From Rhizobium sp. Root1212 (lineage in GTDB: Bacteria; Pseudomonadota; Alphaproteobacteria; Rhizobiales; Rhizobiaceae), in assembly GCF_001424985.1 (NCBI RefSeq), contig NZ_LMDA01000001.1:124001-188000 (forward strand): DNA of 64,000 nt, in the 5' to 3' direction. Made by a program: the position numbers and the translations under genes. Positions 42,734 to 52,153 of this stretch are shown piece after piece (positions within the stretch are counted from its first letter, which is position 1; each line of letters starts with the position of its first letter). Below the pieces are notes generated by a model that saw only the letters and a program-made list of their open reading frames with translations, was not told the origin of the DNA and made no database searches.

Positions 42734-43912
42734 TTACTCCTGAACCGGCTCATCCGGGGCCGCCTTGCCGGCGGCGGCGGCCTTTTCGGCCTCCAGCTTG
42801 CGCCAGCGGCGGACATTGGCATTGTGTTCATCCAGCGTGGTCGCGAACACGTGCCCGCCGGTGCCGTCGGCGACGAAGTAGAGGTCCTTCGTGCGCGAGG
42901 GGTTGGCGACAGCTTCCAGCGCCGCCCGGCCCGGATTGGCGATCGGGGTCGGCGGCAGGCCCTTGATCATGTAGGTGTTGTAGGGCGTCTGCTTGTCGAG
43001 GTCGGATTTCAGGATCGGACGGTCGGCGGGCTTACCCTCGCCGCCGAAGATGCCGTAGATAATCGTCGGGTCGGACTGCAGCCGCATGCCCTTGTCGAGA
43101 CGATTGAGGAAGACCGAGGCGACGCGCGAACGCTCGTCGGCAATGCCGGTTTCCTTCTCGACGATCGAGGCGAGCGTCAGGAATTCCTCGCGAGTGGCGA
43201 TCGGCAGGTTCGGATCGCGGCGATCCCAGATCTGGTCGACCAGCGCCTTCTGCGCCGCCGACATCTGGGCGACGATCTCGGCGCGCTTGGTGCCGCGCGA
43301 GAACTTATAGGTATCGGGCCGTAGCGATCCTTCGGCCGGAAGCTCCTGCGGCAGGTTGCCTTCGAGAACCGGATCGTTGCGCAGGCGGTCGAACATCTGC
43401 TTCACCGTCAGGCCTTCCGGCAGGGAGACGGAATAGAGGATCGATTTGCCGGACTTCAGGAGCTGCATGATCTCCTGCATCGAGGAGCCGGCCTTGATCT
43501 CGTATTCGCCGGCCTTCAGCGTGTCGTCGTCGAGATAGGCTTCCGACATGAAGCGGAAGACGCGGCCATCGGTGACGATGTTGTTGCGCTCGAGATTGGA
43601 GGCGATCTCCTGGATGCCGGCGCCGTTGCGGACGATGAAATTGGTGTTGGCCGCCAGCGGACCGGGCGCCTCATAGGAGGTCATCGCATAATAGACGGTG
43701 CCGGCGGCGGCGATGGTCAGGAAAACGACGAGCGTCATCAGGAAATTCAGAAAGATGACGACCTGGCTGCGCGCCTTGCGCGAGCGCTTCTGCGGCTGCG
43801 GCACCTTTTCGGGACGAAGCGCCTCGTTTGCCGATTTGGGGATAATAGGCCCCTTGCTGCCGGCCTCGCTACGGCCGAACGGCTGAGGGCTGTTTTCGTT
43901 TGCGTCGCTCAC
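42734..43912 (-). CDS. mltG: Endolytic murein transglycosylase MltG
   Basis: An inner-membrane YceG-family enzyme that cuts nascent glycan strands and so ends peptidoglycan polymerisation. It has 392 residues: a charged, Pro-rich cytoplasmic N-terminus, one membrane helix (about 50-75), a LysM-like region, then the catalytic domain with SIVEKETG (E252 is the likely catalytic glutamate) and SDPTIIYG. It follows fabF in the same direction after a 272-base gap. Confidence 0.95.
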   Translation of the reverse strand: MSDANENSPQPFGRSEAGSKGPIIPKSANEALRPEKVPQPQKRSRKARSQVVIFLNFLMTLVVFLTIAAAGTVYYAMTSYEAPGPLAANTNFIVRNGAGIQEIASNLERNNIVTDGRVFRFMSEAYLDDDTLKAGEYEIKAGSSMQEIMQLLKSGKSILYSVSLPEGLTVKQMFDRLRNDPVLEGNLPQELPAEGSLRPDTYKFSRGTKRAEIVAQMSAAQKALVDQIWDRRDPNLPIATREEFLTLASIVEKETGIADERSRVASVFLNRLDKGMRLQSDPTIIYGIFGGEGKPADRPILKSDLDKQTPYNTYMIKGLPPTPIANPGRAALEAVANPSRTKDLYFVADGTGGHVFATTLDEHNANVRRWRKLEAEKAAAAGKAAPDEPVQE

Positions 43913-44184
43913 GATCTTCCTGAATCCGGTGTTCGCACCATTCCTGTGTCTCGATTTCCCGACGCGAACTCCGGAAGAGAGCCGGGAAGAAGCAAAAACT
44001 CATGGGCAGTCGCCGACGGCGAATCGCAGTCTTCATGAAGATCAAGTCGACAGACCACCGCCCGCATCGCACGTTTGAGCCGAGCAATGCGGCAAAAGCA
44101 GGATAATCGCGAAATTATCCCCGCCTATGGCTACATTCGTGCTCCATCCGGCACAAGTGCCGGAGGGCAACGTCAATGGAAGGC

Positions 44185-45447
44185 TCAGGCCGTATAGCGC
44201 TTCAAAACCAGCGAAGCGTTGGTGCCACCGAAACCGAAGGAATTCGACAAAGCGACATCGACCTTGCGCTTGCGCGCCTTGTGCGGCACCAGGTCGATCT
44301 TGGTTTCGACCGAGGGATCGTCGAGGTTGAGCGTCGGCGGCACGATGTTGTCGCGGATCGCCAGCGCGCAGAAAATCGCTTCCACGGCACCGGCGGCACC
44401 GAGCAGGTGGCCAATGGCGGACTTGGTCGACGACATCGAAATGTTCGAGGCGGCATCGCCGACGACGCGCTCGACGGCGCCGAGTTCGATCGTGTCGGCC
44501 ATGGTCGAGGTGCCGTGGGCGTTGATGTAGTCGATCTCGGACGGATCGAGCCCGGCACGCTTCAGCGCCATCTTCATGCAGCGATAGGCGCCGTCGCCGT
44601 CTTCCGAGGGGGCGGTGATGTGGTAGGCATCACCCGAAAGGCCGTAGCCGACGACTTCGGCATAGATCTTGGCGCCGCGGGCGAGCGCATGCTCCAGCTC
44701 TTCCAAGATGACAATGCCGGCGCCCTCGCCCATGACGAAGCCGTCGCGGTTGACGTCATAGGGGCGCGAGGCCTTGGTCGGCTCGTCATTGTGCTGGGTG
44801 GAAAGCGCCTTGCAGGCGGCGAAGCCGGCAAGCGCGATGCGCGAAATTGGAGACTCGGTGCCGCCGGCCACCATCACATCGGCATCGCCGAGCATGATCA
44901 GGCGGGCCGCGTCGCCGATGGCGTGCGCGCCGGTGGAACAGGCGGTGACGACAGAATGGTTCGGGCCGCGCAGCTTGTGGCGGATCGAGACCTGGCCGGA
45001 GGCAAGGTTGATCAGGCGGCCGGGAATGAAGAAGGGCGAAACGCGGCGCGGGCCTTTGTCGCGCAGGGTGTAGCCACCCTCGACAATGCCTTCGAGGCCG
45101 CCGATGCCGGAGCCGATGAGAACGCCCGTGGCGATCTGGTCGTCGTCGCTTTCGGGATGCCAGCCGGCATCGTCGAGCGCCATGCTGGCAGCGGCCATTG
45201 CGTAAACGATGAACGCATCGACCTTGCGCTGCTCTTTCGGCTCCATCCAGTCGTCGGCATTGTAGGTGCCGTTGGTACCGTCGCCGAAGGGAATGCGGCA
45301 GGCGATCTTGGCCGGGAGGTCCTCGACCTCGAATTCAGTCACCTTGCGGGCGGCGTTTTCGCCTGCCAGCAACCGCGACCAGCTCACCTCGGTACCACAT
45401 CCCAAGGGAGATACCATGCCGGTACCGGTGATAACGACACGTCTCAT
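44185..45447 (-). CDS. fabF: Beta-ketoacyl-ACP synthase II
   Basis: A condensing enzyme of fatty acid elongation, 420 residues. The catalytic triad is C170 in TACSTGAH, H311 in NAHGTST and H347 in GHLLGAAG. The start MRRVVITGTGMVSPLG is typical. It lies downstream of acpP, as in E. coli, with a 221-base gap. Two short hairpins lie past its 3' end (44148-44163 and 44101-44120), the likely end of the acpP-fabF transcript. Confidence 0.97.
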   Translation of the reverse strand: MRRVVITGTGMVSPLGCGTEVSWSRLLAGENAARKVTEFEVEDLPAKIACRIPFGDGTNGTYNADDWMEPKEQRKVDAFIVYAMAAASMALDDAGWHPESDDDQIATGVLIGSGIGGLEGIVEGGYTLRDKGPRRVSPFFIPGRLINLASGQVSIRHKLRGPNHSVVTACSTGAHAIGDAARLIMLGDADVMVAGGTESPISRIALAGFAACKALSTQHNDEPTKASRPYDVNRDGFVMGEGAGIVILEELEHALARGAKIYAEVVGYGLSGDAYHITAPSEDGDGAYRCMKMALKRAGLDPSEIDYINAHGTSTMADTIELGAVERVVGDAASNISMSSTKSAIGHLLGAAGAVEAIFCALAIRDNIVPPTLNLDDPSVETKIDLVPHKARKRKVDVALSNSFGFGGTNASLVLKRYTA

Positions 45448-45668
45448 GCCCGTGATCCATCCTGCCTGTTGTTTCAGAGCCGGAGCGGACCTCGTGCGTG
45501 TTGACGGACCCGTGCATCCATGCCTGAAAATGCCGATAAAGCGGCCAGGTACGGAAGCCGAGAGGCTTTCCTGAACCGCCCCTTTTGCATTCCACGGAGG
45601 AACGCACGCCCTTCCCCTCCAGGAAAGGGCTTGCGGCGGGCCGCGGCGCGCCCCGCCTTATGCCGAGA

Positions 45669-45905
45669 TCAGGCCTGGGCCTTCTCGATGAACTTGACGG
45701 CGTCGCCGACCGTCAGGATCGAATCGGCAGCATCGTCCGGAATTTCGACGCCGAATTCTTCTTCGAAAGCCATGACCAGTTCGACGGTGTCGAGCGAGTC
45801 AGCGCCGAGGTCGTCGATGAAGCTTGCGCCTTCGGTAACCTTCTCGGCGTCAACGCCAAGATGATCGATAACAATTTTCTTCACGCGTTCTGCGGTGTCG
45901 CTCAT
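45669..45905 (-). CDS. acpP: Acyl carrier protein
   Basis: A 78-residue acidic carrier for fatty acid synthesis. The phosphopantetheine serine is S37 in [10 protein letters not shown]. The start [18 protein letters not shown] at 45905 has GAGGAA upstream. A 317-base gap from fabG and this strong RBS suggest a separate, strong promoter. Confidence 0.98.
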   Translation of the reverse strand: MSDTAERVKKIVIDHLGVDAEKVTEGASFIDDLGADSLDTVELVMAFEEEFGVEIPDDAADSILTVGDAVKFIEKAQA

Positions 45906-46222
45906 GTCGGATTCCTCGACCTTTGTTTTCTTCTCCGGCGTCGTTCTAACGCCGGTATCTCCATAATGCCTGATAGACCAAGACGGTCCACCCGGCAATC
46001 CTTGCCAATCGGAAGAGCGGCTGCGGGCTGCCACAAGCCTGCCCTCAAGCCTTTCACATCTTCCGCCGACTGCGCACAGTCATGGCCCGATTAACACGGT
46101 TTAACTTCTGCGCAAAGCCTGAAAATCGCCGACAACGGCTTGGTCAACATGCAATTTCCGGCTTTTTCCCTGCTCTTTTCCGCCACTCGCGAACATGCCG
46201 CGAACGGCGGTCGAAAGCAGCA
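45906..46222. other. Non-coding gap between fabG and acpP
   Basis: 317 bases with no ORF I would defend. It should contain the acpP promoter and 5' leader. I could not fix the -35/-10 elements with confidence, and I see no repeat or RNA gene. Confidence 0.5.
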
Positions 46223-46960
46223 TCAGATCATCGCCATGCCGCCGTTGACGTGGATCGTCTGTCCGGTGACGTAACCGGCCTCGTTGGAGGCGAGATAGGC
46301 GACGGCGGAGGCCACTTCCGCCGATGTTCCCATGCGCCGCATGGGGATCGCGCCCATAATCGCATCCTTCTGCTTGTCGTTGAGCTTGCCGGTCATGGCG
46401 CTCTCGATGAAGCCGGGGGCGACGCAGTTGACGGTGACGTTGCGGGTGGCGATTTCCTGGGCGAGCGACTTGGAAAAGCCGATCATGCCGGCCTTGGAGG
46501 CGCAGTAGTTGGCCTGGCCCGGATTGCCGGTAACGCCGACGACCGAGGTGATGTTGATGATGCGGCCATGGCGGCGGCGCATCATCGGGTGGGTCAGCTC
46601 GCGCGTCAGGCGGAAGACGGAGGTGAGGTTGACCTCGATGACCGCATCCCAGTCCTCGTCGCTCATGCGCACGAACAAGCCGTCCTTGGTGATGCCGGCA
46701 TTGTTGACGAGGATATCGACGCCGCCGAGATCGGCTTCAGCCTTTTCGCCGAGCGCCTTGACGGCGGCGCGGTCGGCGAGGTTTGCCGGGAACAGGTGGA
46801 CGCGCTCACCGAGCGAATTAGCAAGCTCTTCCAGCTTTTCGACGCGGGTGCCGTGCAGGCCGACGATGGCGCCCTGGGCATGGAGGATGCGGGCGATTTC
46901 TTCGCCGATGCCGCCGGATGCGCCGGTGACGAGGGCCTTGCGGCCGGAAAGATCGAACAT
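46223..46960 (-). CDS. fabG: 3-oxoacyl-ACP reductase
   Basis: The NADPH-dependent SDR that reduces beta-ketoacyl-ACP. It has 245 residues: TGASGGIGE cofactor loop (12-20), NNAG (86-89), and catalytic S139, Y152 and K156 (YCASK). The C-terminus GQTIHVNGGMAMI is usual. 30 bases separate it from fabD upstream. Confidence 0.97.
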   Translation of the reverse strand: MFDLSGRKALVTGASGGIGEEIARILHAQGAIVGLHGTRVEKLEELANSLGERVHLFPANLADRAAVKALGEKAEADLGGVDILVNNAGITKDGLFVRMSDEDWDAVIEVNLTSVFRLTRELTHPMMRRRHGRIINITSVVGVTGNPGQANYCASKAGMIGFSKSLAQEIATRNVTVNCVAPGFIESAMTGKLNDKQKDAIMGAIPMRRMGTSAEVASAVAYLASNEAGYVTGQTIHVNGGMAMI

Positions 46961-46990
46961 GGGTTTCGTCCTTGTTTCTTGTTCGCGCTT

Positions 46991-47935
46991 TTAAGCGAGA
47001 AGTGTCTTGAGAGCCGCTTCGATATCGGCGGGCGTATTGACAGCGACGCCGGTCACCGACTTATCGATGCGGCGGGCAAGACCGGTCAGCACCTTGCCGG
47101 AGCCGACCTCATAAAGAGTGGTGACGCCGTTCTTGCCGAACCATTCCACGGTTTCGCGCCAACGGACCTGACCGGTGACCTGCTCGACCAGCAGGCCGGT
47201 GATGGTGGCGGCATCGGTGACCGGGGCGGCGCGCACATTGGCGATCAGCGGCACGATCGGGTTCGACGCCTTCACCTCTGCGAGGGCCGCGCGCATGGCG
47301 TCGGCGGCGGGCGCCATCAGGCTCGAATGGAAGGGCGCGGACACGGGAAGCAGGATGGCGCGCTTGGCGCCCTTTTCGGTCGCAAGGGCTGCAGCCTTTT
47401 CGACCGCTTCCTTCTCGCCCGAAATGACGAGCTGGCCGCCGCCGTTGTCGTTGGCGATCTGGCAGGCGCCGAGGGCGGACGCTTCCGTGCAGACGGCTTC
47501 GACATCGCCATGCTCGAGGCCGATGATCGCGGCCATCGCGCCCTTGCCGACGGGAACGGCCGCCTGCATGGCGTTGCCGCGGATGCGCAGGAGGCGGGCG
47601 GTATCGGCGAGCGAGAAGGTGCCGGCGGCACAGAGCGCCGAATATTCGCCGAGCGAATGGCCGGCGACATAAGCGACCTTGGACTTCAGATCCAGACCGC
47701 CCGCTTCGAGGACACGCAGCGCGGCGATAGAGACGGCCATCAGGGCCGGCTGGGCGTTTGCCGTCAGCGTCAGCGTTTCTTCCGGCCCGTTCCACATGAT
47801 GTCGGAGAGCTTCTGGCCGAGGGCGTCATCGACTTCGGCGAAGACGGCGGCGGCCTGCGGGAAGGCTTCGGCAAGTTCCTTGCCCATGCCGACAGCCTGA
47901 CTGCCCTGGCCGGGAAATGTAAATGCAACGCTCAT
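46991..47935 (-). CDS. fabD: Malonyl-CoA:ACP transacylase
   Basis: Loads malonate onto ACP. It has 314 residues: oxyanion-loop FPGQGSQ (7-13), nucleophile S94 in GHSLGEY (92-98), and the histidine in SAPFHSSLM. First gene of the leftward fabD-fabG pair and divergent from the aldo-keto reductase with 253 bases between, which should hold both promoters. Confidence 0.97.
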   Translation of the reverse strand: MSVAFTFPGQGSQAVGMGKELAEAFPQAAAVFAEVDDALGQKLSDIMWNGPEETLTLTANAQPALMAVSIAALRVLEAGGLDLKSKVAYVAGHSLGEYSALCAAGTFSLADTARLLRIRGNAMQAAVPVGKGAMAAIIGLEHGDVEAVCTEASALGACQIANDNGGGQLVISGEKEAVEKAAALATEKGAKRAILLPVSAPFHSSLMAPAADAMRAALAEVKASNPIVPLIANVRAAPVTDAATITGLLVEQVTGQVRWRETVEWFGKNGVTTLYEVGSGKVLTGLARRIDKSVTGVAVNTPADIEAALKTLLA

Positions 47936-48188
47936 GGGTCACCCTTTCCTTTTCTTCTCCATTCACATTCCTTTGCCGCGAGTCAAGGTTTGGCTCCGGG
48001 CAGGAAATGGCGGAGACCGACAATTTCAGCTTGAAACTGGCGGCAGGCGTCTTAAGTTTGCGCCGCACACAGTTCTGCCGCTCCTTCCCACATGGGAACC
48101 TCCGGCCGGCTTCCATCTTCATTCGCAACGGCTGCCGCCGCCCCTTCCGTTCGCGCAGGCGCCGCTTTTCAAATCGAGGTTCACCCTT

Positions 48189-49232
48189 ATGCGCTATCGA
48201 TCGCTCGGCTCGTCCGACATCCAGGTCTCTGAAATCTGCCTGGGCACCATGACCTGGGGCTCCCAGAACAGCGAGGCCGAGGCACACGAACAGCTCGACT
48301 ATGCCTTCGCAAACGGCGTCAACTTCATCGACACCGCCGAACTCTATCCGACCACGCCGCTTTCGGCCGAGACCTACGGCAATACCGAGCGGATCATCGG
48401 CAACTGGCTCGAAAAGCGCGGCCGCCGCGACGACGTGGTGCTGGCCACCAAGATCGCCGGACCGGGTCGTCCTTATATCCGCGATGGCGGCCCGATCACG
48501 GCAGACGCCATCGGTCCGGCGCTCGATGCCAGTCTCAAGCGACTGAAGACCGATTATGTCGATCTCTACCAGTTGCACTGGCCGAATCGCGGCCATTACC
48601 ATTTCCGCAACGCCTGGACCTATAATCCGTCGAAGCAGGACCGGGAAAAGGTCGCCGCCGACCTGCTCGCCATTCTCGAAGCGCTCGGCAAACAGGTGCG
48701 CGCCGGCAAGATCCGCGCCATCGGCCTTTCCAACGACACGGCCTGGGGTGCGCAGCACCTGCTGCATCTCGCCGAAAAGCACGGCCTGCCGCGCGTCGCC
48801 TCGATCCAGAACGAATACAATCTGCTCTACCGCGCCTACGATCTCGATCTGGCCGAGGTTTCGCACCACGAGAATATCGGCCTGCTCGCCTATTCGCCGC
48901 TGGCGGCCGGGCTTTTGACCGGCAAGTATCTCGGCGGCGAAAAGCCGGCGGGCTCGCGGCTTGCCATCAACGGCGATCTCGGCGGGCGCTACACGCCGCA
49001 TCAGGAGCCGGCCGTTTCCGCCTATGCGGAACTGGCGCGCGCCCATGGCATCGACCCGGCGCAACTGGCGATCGCCTTCTGCCTGACCCGCCCCTTCATG
49101 GCCTCCGCCATCATCGGCGCGACCTCGATGGCGCAGCTGAAGAACGATATCGCGGCGGCAGACCTGAAGCTTTCGGATGCCGTGATGAAGGGCATTGCGG
49201 ATATCTACCGCATCTATCCGATGGCGATCTGA
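48189..49232 (+). CDS. Aldo/keto reductase, Tas-like
   Basis: A 347-residue NADPH-dependent (beta/alpha)8 reductase resembling E. coli Tas: LGTMTWGSQNSEAEAHEQLDYA, FIDTAELYP (catalytic Asp and Tyr) and TKIAGPG with the catalytic Lys. The active-site histidine follows in YQLHWPNR. The physiological substrate is unknown. The ATG at 48189 begins MRYRSLGSSDIQVSEICLG as in the family; the frame is open further upstream but without homology. Confidence 0.9.
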   Translation: MRYRSLGSSDIQVSEICLGTMTWGSQNSEAEAHEQLDYAFANGVNFIDTAELYPTTPLSAETYGNTERIIGNWLEKRGRRDDVVLATKIAGPGRPYIRDGGPITADAIGPALDASLKRLKTDYVDLYQLHWPNRGHYHFRNAWTYNPSKQDREKVAADLLAILEALGKQVRAGKIRAIGLSNDTAWGAQHLLHLAEKHGLPRVASIQNEYNLLYRAYDLDLAEVSHHENIGLLAYSPLAAGLLTGKYLGGEKPAGSRLAINGDLGGRYTPHQEPAVSAYAELARAHGIDPAQLAIAFCLTRPFMASAIIGATSMAQLKNDIAAADLKLSDAVMKGIADIYRIYPMAI

Positions 49233-49243
49233 GGAAGAATAAC

Positions 49244-49269
49244 GCGTGCCCGGCGAAGGTCGGGCACGC
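49244..49269. terminator. Hairpin between convergent genes
   Basis: GCGTGCCCG (49244-49252) pairs with CGGGCACGC (49261-49269) between the Tas-like gene and the Lrp-type gene. There is no T run, so it is a weak terminator or an end-stabilising hairpin. Confidence 0.5.
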
Positions 49270-49271
49270 CA

Positions 49272-49724
49272 TCAGAGACGGATGGCCGTCTCCTCCTTCG
49301 CCGTGCGGATTACGATCATCGTGACATAGCGGGCGACATTGGTTTCGTCCTGAAACAGCCGGTCGCAGAGGGCGTGGAACTCTTCCATATCACGTAGGCG
49401 CAGCATCAGGATGACATCCGAGGCGCCGGTGACGGCATAGGCTTGCGAGACCGCCTCTTCGGCAATCGCCATGTCGAGAAAGCGCCGCATATGCTGCTCG
49501 CCATGCAGCTTCAGCTCGACCGTCACCAAGGCCTTGATCACCCGCCCGGCTCTCGCGGGATTGAGGATCGCGACGATGCGCTCGATCACGCCCGATTTGT
49601 GCAGCCGCTGCACGCGGCGCAGGCAGCTGGAGGGCGAAAGGCCCACCTCGTCGGCCATTTCGACATTGGTGCGCGAGGCGTCGCGCTGCAGGAGATTCAG
49701 AAGCTTGCGGTCGATACGGTCCAT
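49272..49724 (-). CDS. Lrp/AsnC-family transcriptional regulator
   Basis: A 150-residue regulator. The N-terminal helix-turn-helix is DRIDRKLLNLLQRDASRTNVEMADEVGLSPSSCLRRVQRL (split at residues 2-40). The C-terminal RAM/AsnC ligand domain has AVTGASDVILMLRLRDMEEF. The ATG at 49724 gives the usual family length. It is divergent from a Gate-domain permease, with a perfect palindrome between them, so local control by an amino acid or related effector is likely. Confidence 0.92.
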   Translation of the reverse strand: MDRIDRKLLNLLQRDASRTNVEMADEVGLSPSSCLRRVQRLHKSGVIERIVAILNPARAGRVIKALVTVELKLHGEQHMRRFLDMAIAEEAVSQAYAVTGASDVILMLRLRDMEEFHALCDRLFQDETNVARYVTMIVIRTAKEETAIRL

Positions 49725-49752
49725 TCCGACAGCATAGTTGCAGCCTCCGCAT

Positions 49753-49769
49753 TTGCAATAAAATTGCAA
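49753..49769. promoter_or_regulatory. Palindrome, likely Lrp-type operator
   Basis: TTGCAAT (49753-49759), spacer AAA, ATTGCAA (49763-49769): perfect 7-base arms in the 119-base divergent region. A further half-site-like GTGCAAT lies at 49774-49780. Spacing and A/T-rich centre fit an Lrp/AsnC site; binding is inferred. Confidence 0.5.
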
Positions 49770-49843
49770 GAAGGTGCAATCTTTGACCAAAAATGCGAAG
49801 CGGCCTGGGTTAGCAAGGGGAGACATCCGATGGAGGCTTTCCG

Positions 49844-50818
49844 ATGCCGTTTTTGAAACCCGTCCTGCAGAAGACGCAGGAGACACTTGATATCTACTGG
49901 GTGCTCGTCAAGATCACGATCCCTGTCGCGATCCTGACGGAGTTGTTGTCGCGAATGGGCGCGATCGAGGCGATCGCCCCTGCTTTCAAGCCCGTCATGA
50001 ACCTGGTCGGCTTGCCGCCGGAGTTGGGCCTCGCCTGGCTGACGGCGGTGCTGGTCGGCATCTGGGGTGCCGTCCCGTTGATCTTCACGCTCGTTCCGGC
50101 CTCTTCGCTGAGCGTGGCCGACGTCACCGTGTTTTCGGCGCTGATCCTGTTCGCCCACGGCCTGCCAATCGAGCAGAAGATCATCCAGAAGGCCGGGCCG
50201 GGCATGATCGCGACGACGGTGCTGCGCCTTGGCGGCGGCTTGCTCTATGCGTTTCTGCTGCACCGCGTCCTCACGGCGACGGGCTGGCTGTCGGCTCCGG
50301 TCGCTCCGGCCTGGATTCCGATGGGCGCCACGCCCGATTGGGCCACCTATTTTCTCGGTCTCGGCGAGACGATGGTCTGGATGTTCGTCATCCTGCTCAC
50401 CCTCTCCTGGGCGCTTGAAATCCTGAAAGTAACGGGATTGCTGGACTTGATGATGACGGCGCTCGCCCCGGTTTTGCGGATTGCCGGCATTCGCGGGGAA
50501 GCGGGGCATCTGACGGCCGTCGGCCTGTTCCTCGGGATTTCCTATGGGGCCGGCCTGCTGATCCGCGAGGCGCGGTCGGGCTCGGTCTCGCCGCGGCAGA
50601 TTTTTCTGTCCTGCGTGTTCATGGGCTTTGCCCACAGCGTGATCGAGGACACGCTGATCGTGATCTCGCTCGGCGCCGATGTTTACGGCGTGCTTGTCGG
50701 GCGACTCGTCTTTGCGATGGCAGCGACCGCTATTATTGCCGCCGTGCTTCACCGCCTGTCGGACGAGACGTTCTTTGCGCGGATGTTTCGGCTGCAAGGC
50801 AGAAAAGCGGAAGCCTGA
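49844..50818 (+). CDS. Nucleoside-recognition (Gate) domain membrane protein
   Basis: A 324-residue membrane protein with two Gate/nucleoside-recognition repeats (first about 15-150, second about 175-310) and about eight hydrophobic helices. The conserved phrase GLGETMVWMFVILLTLSWALEIL starts the second repeat, and FMGFAHSVIEDTLI is also typical. Members are implicated in transport, but the substrate here is unknown. GGAGG lies 7 bases before the ATG. The divergent Lrp-type gene suggests an amino-acid-related substrate, which is inference. Confidence 0.82.
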   Translation: MPFLKPVLQKTQETLDIYWVLVKITIPVAILTELLSRMGAIEAIAPAFKPVMNLVGLPPELGLAWLTAVLVGIWGAVPLIFTLVPASSLSVADVTVFSALILFAHGLPIEQKIIQKAGPGMIATTVLRLGGGLLYAFLLHRVLTATGWLSAPVAPAWIPMGATPDWATYFLGLGETMVWMFVILLTLSWALEILKVTGLLDLMMTALAPVLRIAGIRGEAGHLTAVGLFLGISYGAGLLIREARSGSVSPRQIFLSCVFMGFAHSVIEDTLIVISLGADVYGVLVGRLVFAMAATAIIAAVLHRLSDETFFARMFRLQGRKAEA

Positions 50819-50820
50819 CG

Positions 50821-50857
50821 AAAAAGGCATCCCGCGGCGGGTGCGCCGCGGGATGCC
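50821..50857 (-). terminator. Strong terminator for the methyltransferase gene
   Basis: GGCATCCCGCGGCG (50826-50839) and CGCCGCGGGATGCC (50844-50857) form a perfect 14-bp stem with a 4-base loop. On the minus strand it is followed by T5, 25 bases past the stop at 50882. It also ends the convergent Gate-domain gene. Confidence 0.85.
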
Positions 50858-50881
50858 TCATGAATGTCCGGCAGGTGACTA

Positions 50882-51925
50882 TCAGCCGTGCTTGCGGATC
50901 GTGCCGTAGACGATGTTGCGGTTTTCGCCGAACCAGACCTCGGCATCGACGCCGTTGCGCTCGACGCTGGAATTGATGACGTTCCACATGTCGGCTTCCG
51001 AGCGCTGCAACAGCACCCAGTTCATGTAGGATTCCATGTAGCCGTCATCGGCCATGCCTTCGGCGAAGTTGGCGAAGAGGAAGACGCCGCCGGGCTTCAG
51101 CATGTTCATGCAGGTCTGCGTGAGCTTGATCGCCACCTTGTCGTTCAGATAGTCGTAAAGACCGGCCGCATAGATGAAATCGAAGGTGCCGAGCTTGTGC
51201 TTCTTACTCAAGAGCCCGCGCACCGAGCCGTCGATGGCCTCGACCACCGTGCCCTGAAAATCGCGGGTGATCGAGCCGATGCTGATCGGGTCCTGATCGA
51301 GCGCGACCCAGCGCTTGATGCGGCCTTCCTTGAGTGCGACCGACGTGTCGGCCTCGCGCAAATGACCCGCGGCGACCGTCAGGATTTCGAAATCCTCGCC
51401 CTTTTCCGCGGCAAGCTCATCGACATAGCGCGTCAGGATATCGCGGCGTTCACGCACGGCGACAGGGCCTGGAGCATTGCGGGTATATTCATAGATATCG
51501 AGCCCGAGCTGCGTGCACTTCGCCACCTCGTGATCGACGGCCGGGTGGCCGTAGATGAAATCGATGAGGCTGGCATCGCCGGAATAACCGCGCGGCTTTT
51601 CGAAAGACCAGCGGGTGAACGGGCATTGCTGGAACACCTTCGCCGACGAATGCGCCTGCACGATCGGGATCAGTTCCTGCCAGATGCTGGGCTCGAATTT
51701 GCGGCGGAGATCGTGCAGCGCGCCGATCAGCCACTTCACGGCTTCGGCCGGATTCCCCCCCTCTTCGATACGTTGCGTCGCAATTCGCATCACGATGGCA
51801 AGTTCGCCCTTGGCAACAGGCAGTTGCTCGTCGTGGAGATGTGTCTTGGAAGAGGACAGTTCGGTGGTGATGGCTTGGGGAGTGATGAGACTTTGGCCGT
51901 CGAGGGCAATCTGAAGCTGAGACAC
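50882..51925 (-). CDS. SAM-dependent methyltransferase, PhcB-like group
   Basis: A 347-residue class I methyltransferase. About 130 helical residues are followed by the phrase KPRGYSGDASLIDFIYGHP, which marks a group often annotated as 3-hydroxypalmitate methyl ester (PhcB-type) biosynthesis. The Rossmann fold follows (ILTVAAGHLREAD, WVALDQDPISI, FDFIYAAGLYDYL, MLKPGGVFLFANF). It begins at GTG 51925 with AGAGG 5 bases upstream. It is divergent from a GGDEF-EAL gene. If the PhcB analogy holds, the product would be a fatty-acid methyl ester signal; the annotation in this group is often weak. Confidence 0.75.
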   Translation of the reverse strand: MSQLQIALDGQSLITPQAITTELSSSKTHLHDEQLPVAKGELAIVMRIATQRIEEGGNPAEAVKWLIGALHDLRRKFEPSIWQELIPIVQAHSSAKVFQQCPFTRWSFEKPRGYSGDASLIDFIYGHPAVDHEVAKCTQLGLDIYEYTRNAPGPVAVRERRDILTRYVDELAAEKGEDFEILTVAAGHLREADTSVALKEGRIKRWVALDQDPISIGSITRDFQGTVVEAIDGSVRGLLSKKHKLGTFDFIYAAGLYDYLNDKVAIKLTQTCMNMLKPGGVFLFANFAEGMADDGYMESYMNWVLLQRSEADMWNVINSSVERNGVDAEVWFGENRNIVYGTIRKHG

Positions 51926-52153
51926 ACGAACCTCTTTGGTTACCAGGATGTTAACATTATGCGTAAGATTGCGCGGAGTTCCAGCAATGGATCAAGTTTT
52001 CGATAGATATGGTTAACTATTCATAAAAACCCTGTGTTTTGGCGAGTTTAGACAAACTTAATGCCGATCGGCTACGGTTCCCGCACCGTGCCATGGCTCG
52101 CCGTGCGGTTGCCGGCGATGAAGAATGCACGGGACTGATTGCCGGTTGCAGGA

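Noticed and set aside
43913-44184. tRNA-like or small RNA in the gap before mltG
   Set aside because: Two short hairpins are present (44101-44120, 44148-44163), but no cloverleaf, T-loop or CCA end. They are more likely the 3' end of the fabF transcript.
46082-48034. Long rightward open frame (about 650 codons) across the fab region
   Set aside because: It lies antisense over fabG and fabD, both complete with catalytic residues. Long antisense frames are expected at this GC content; its protein is low-complexity and Asp/Gly/Arg-rich with no known motif.
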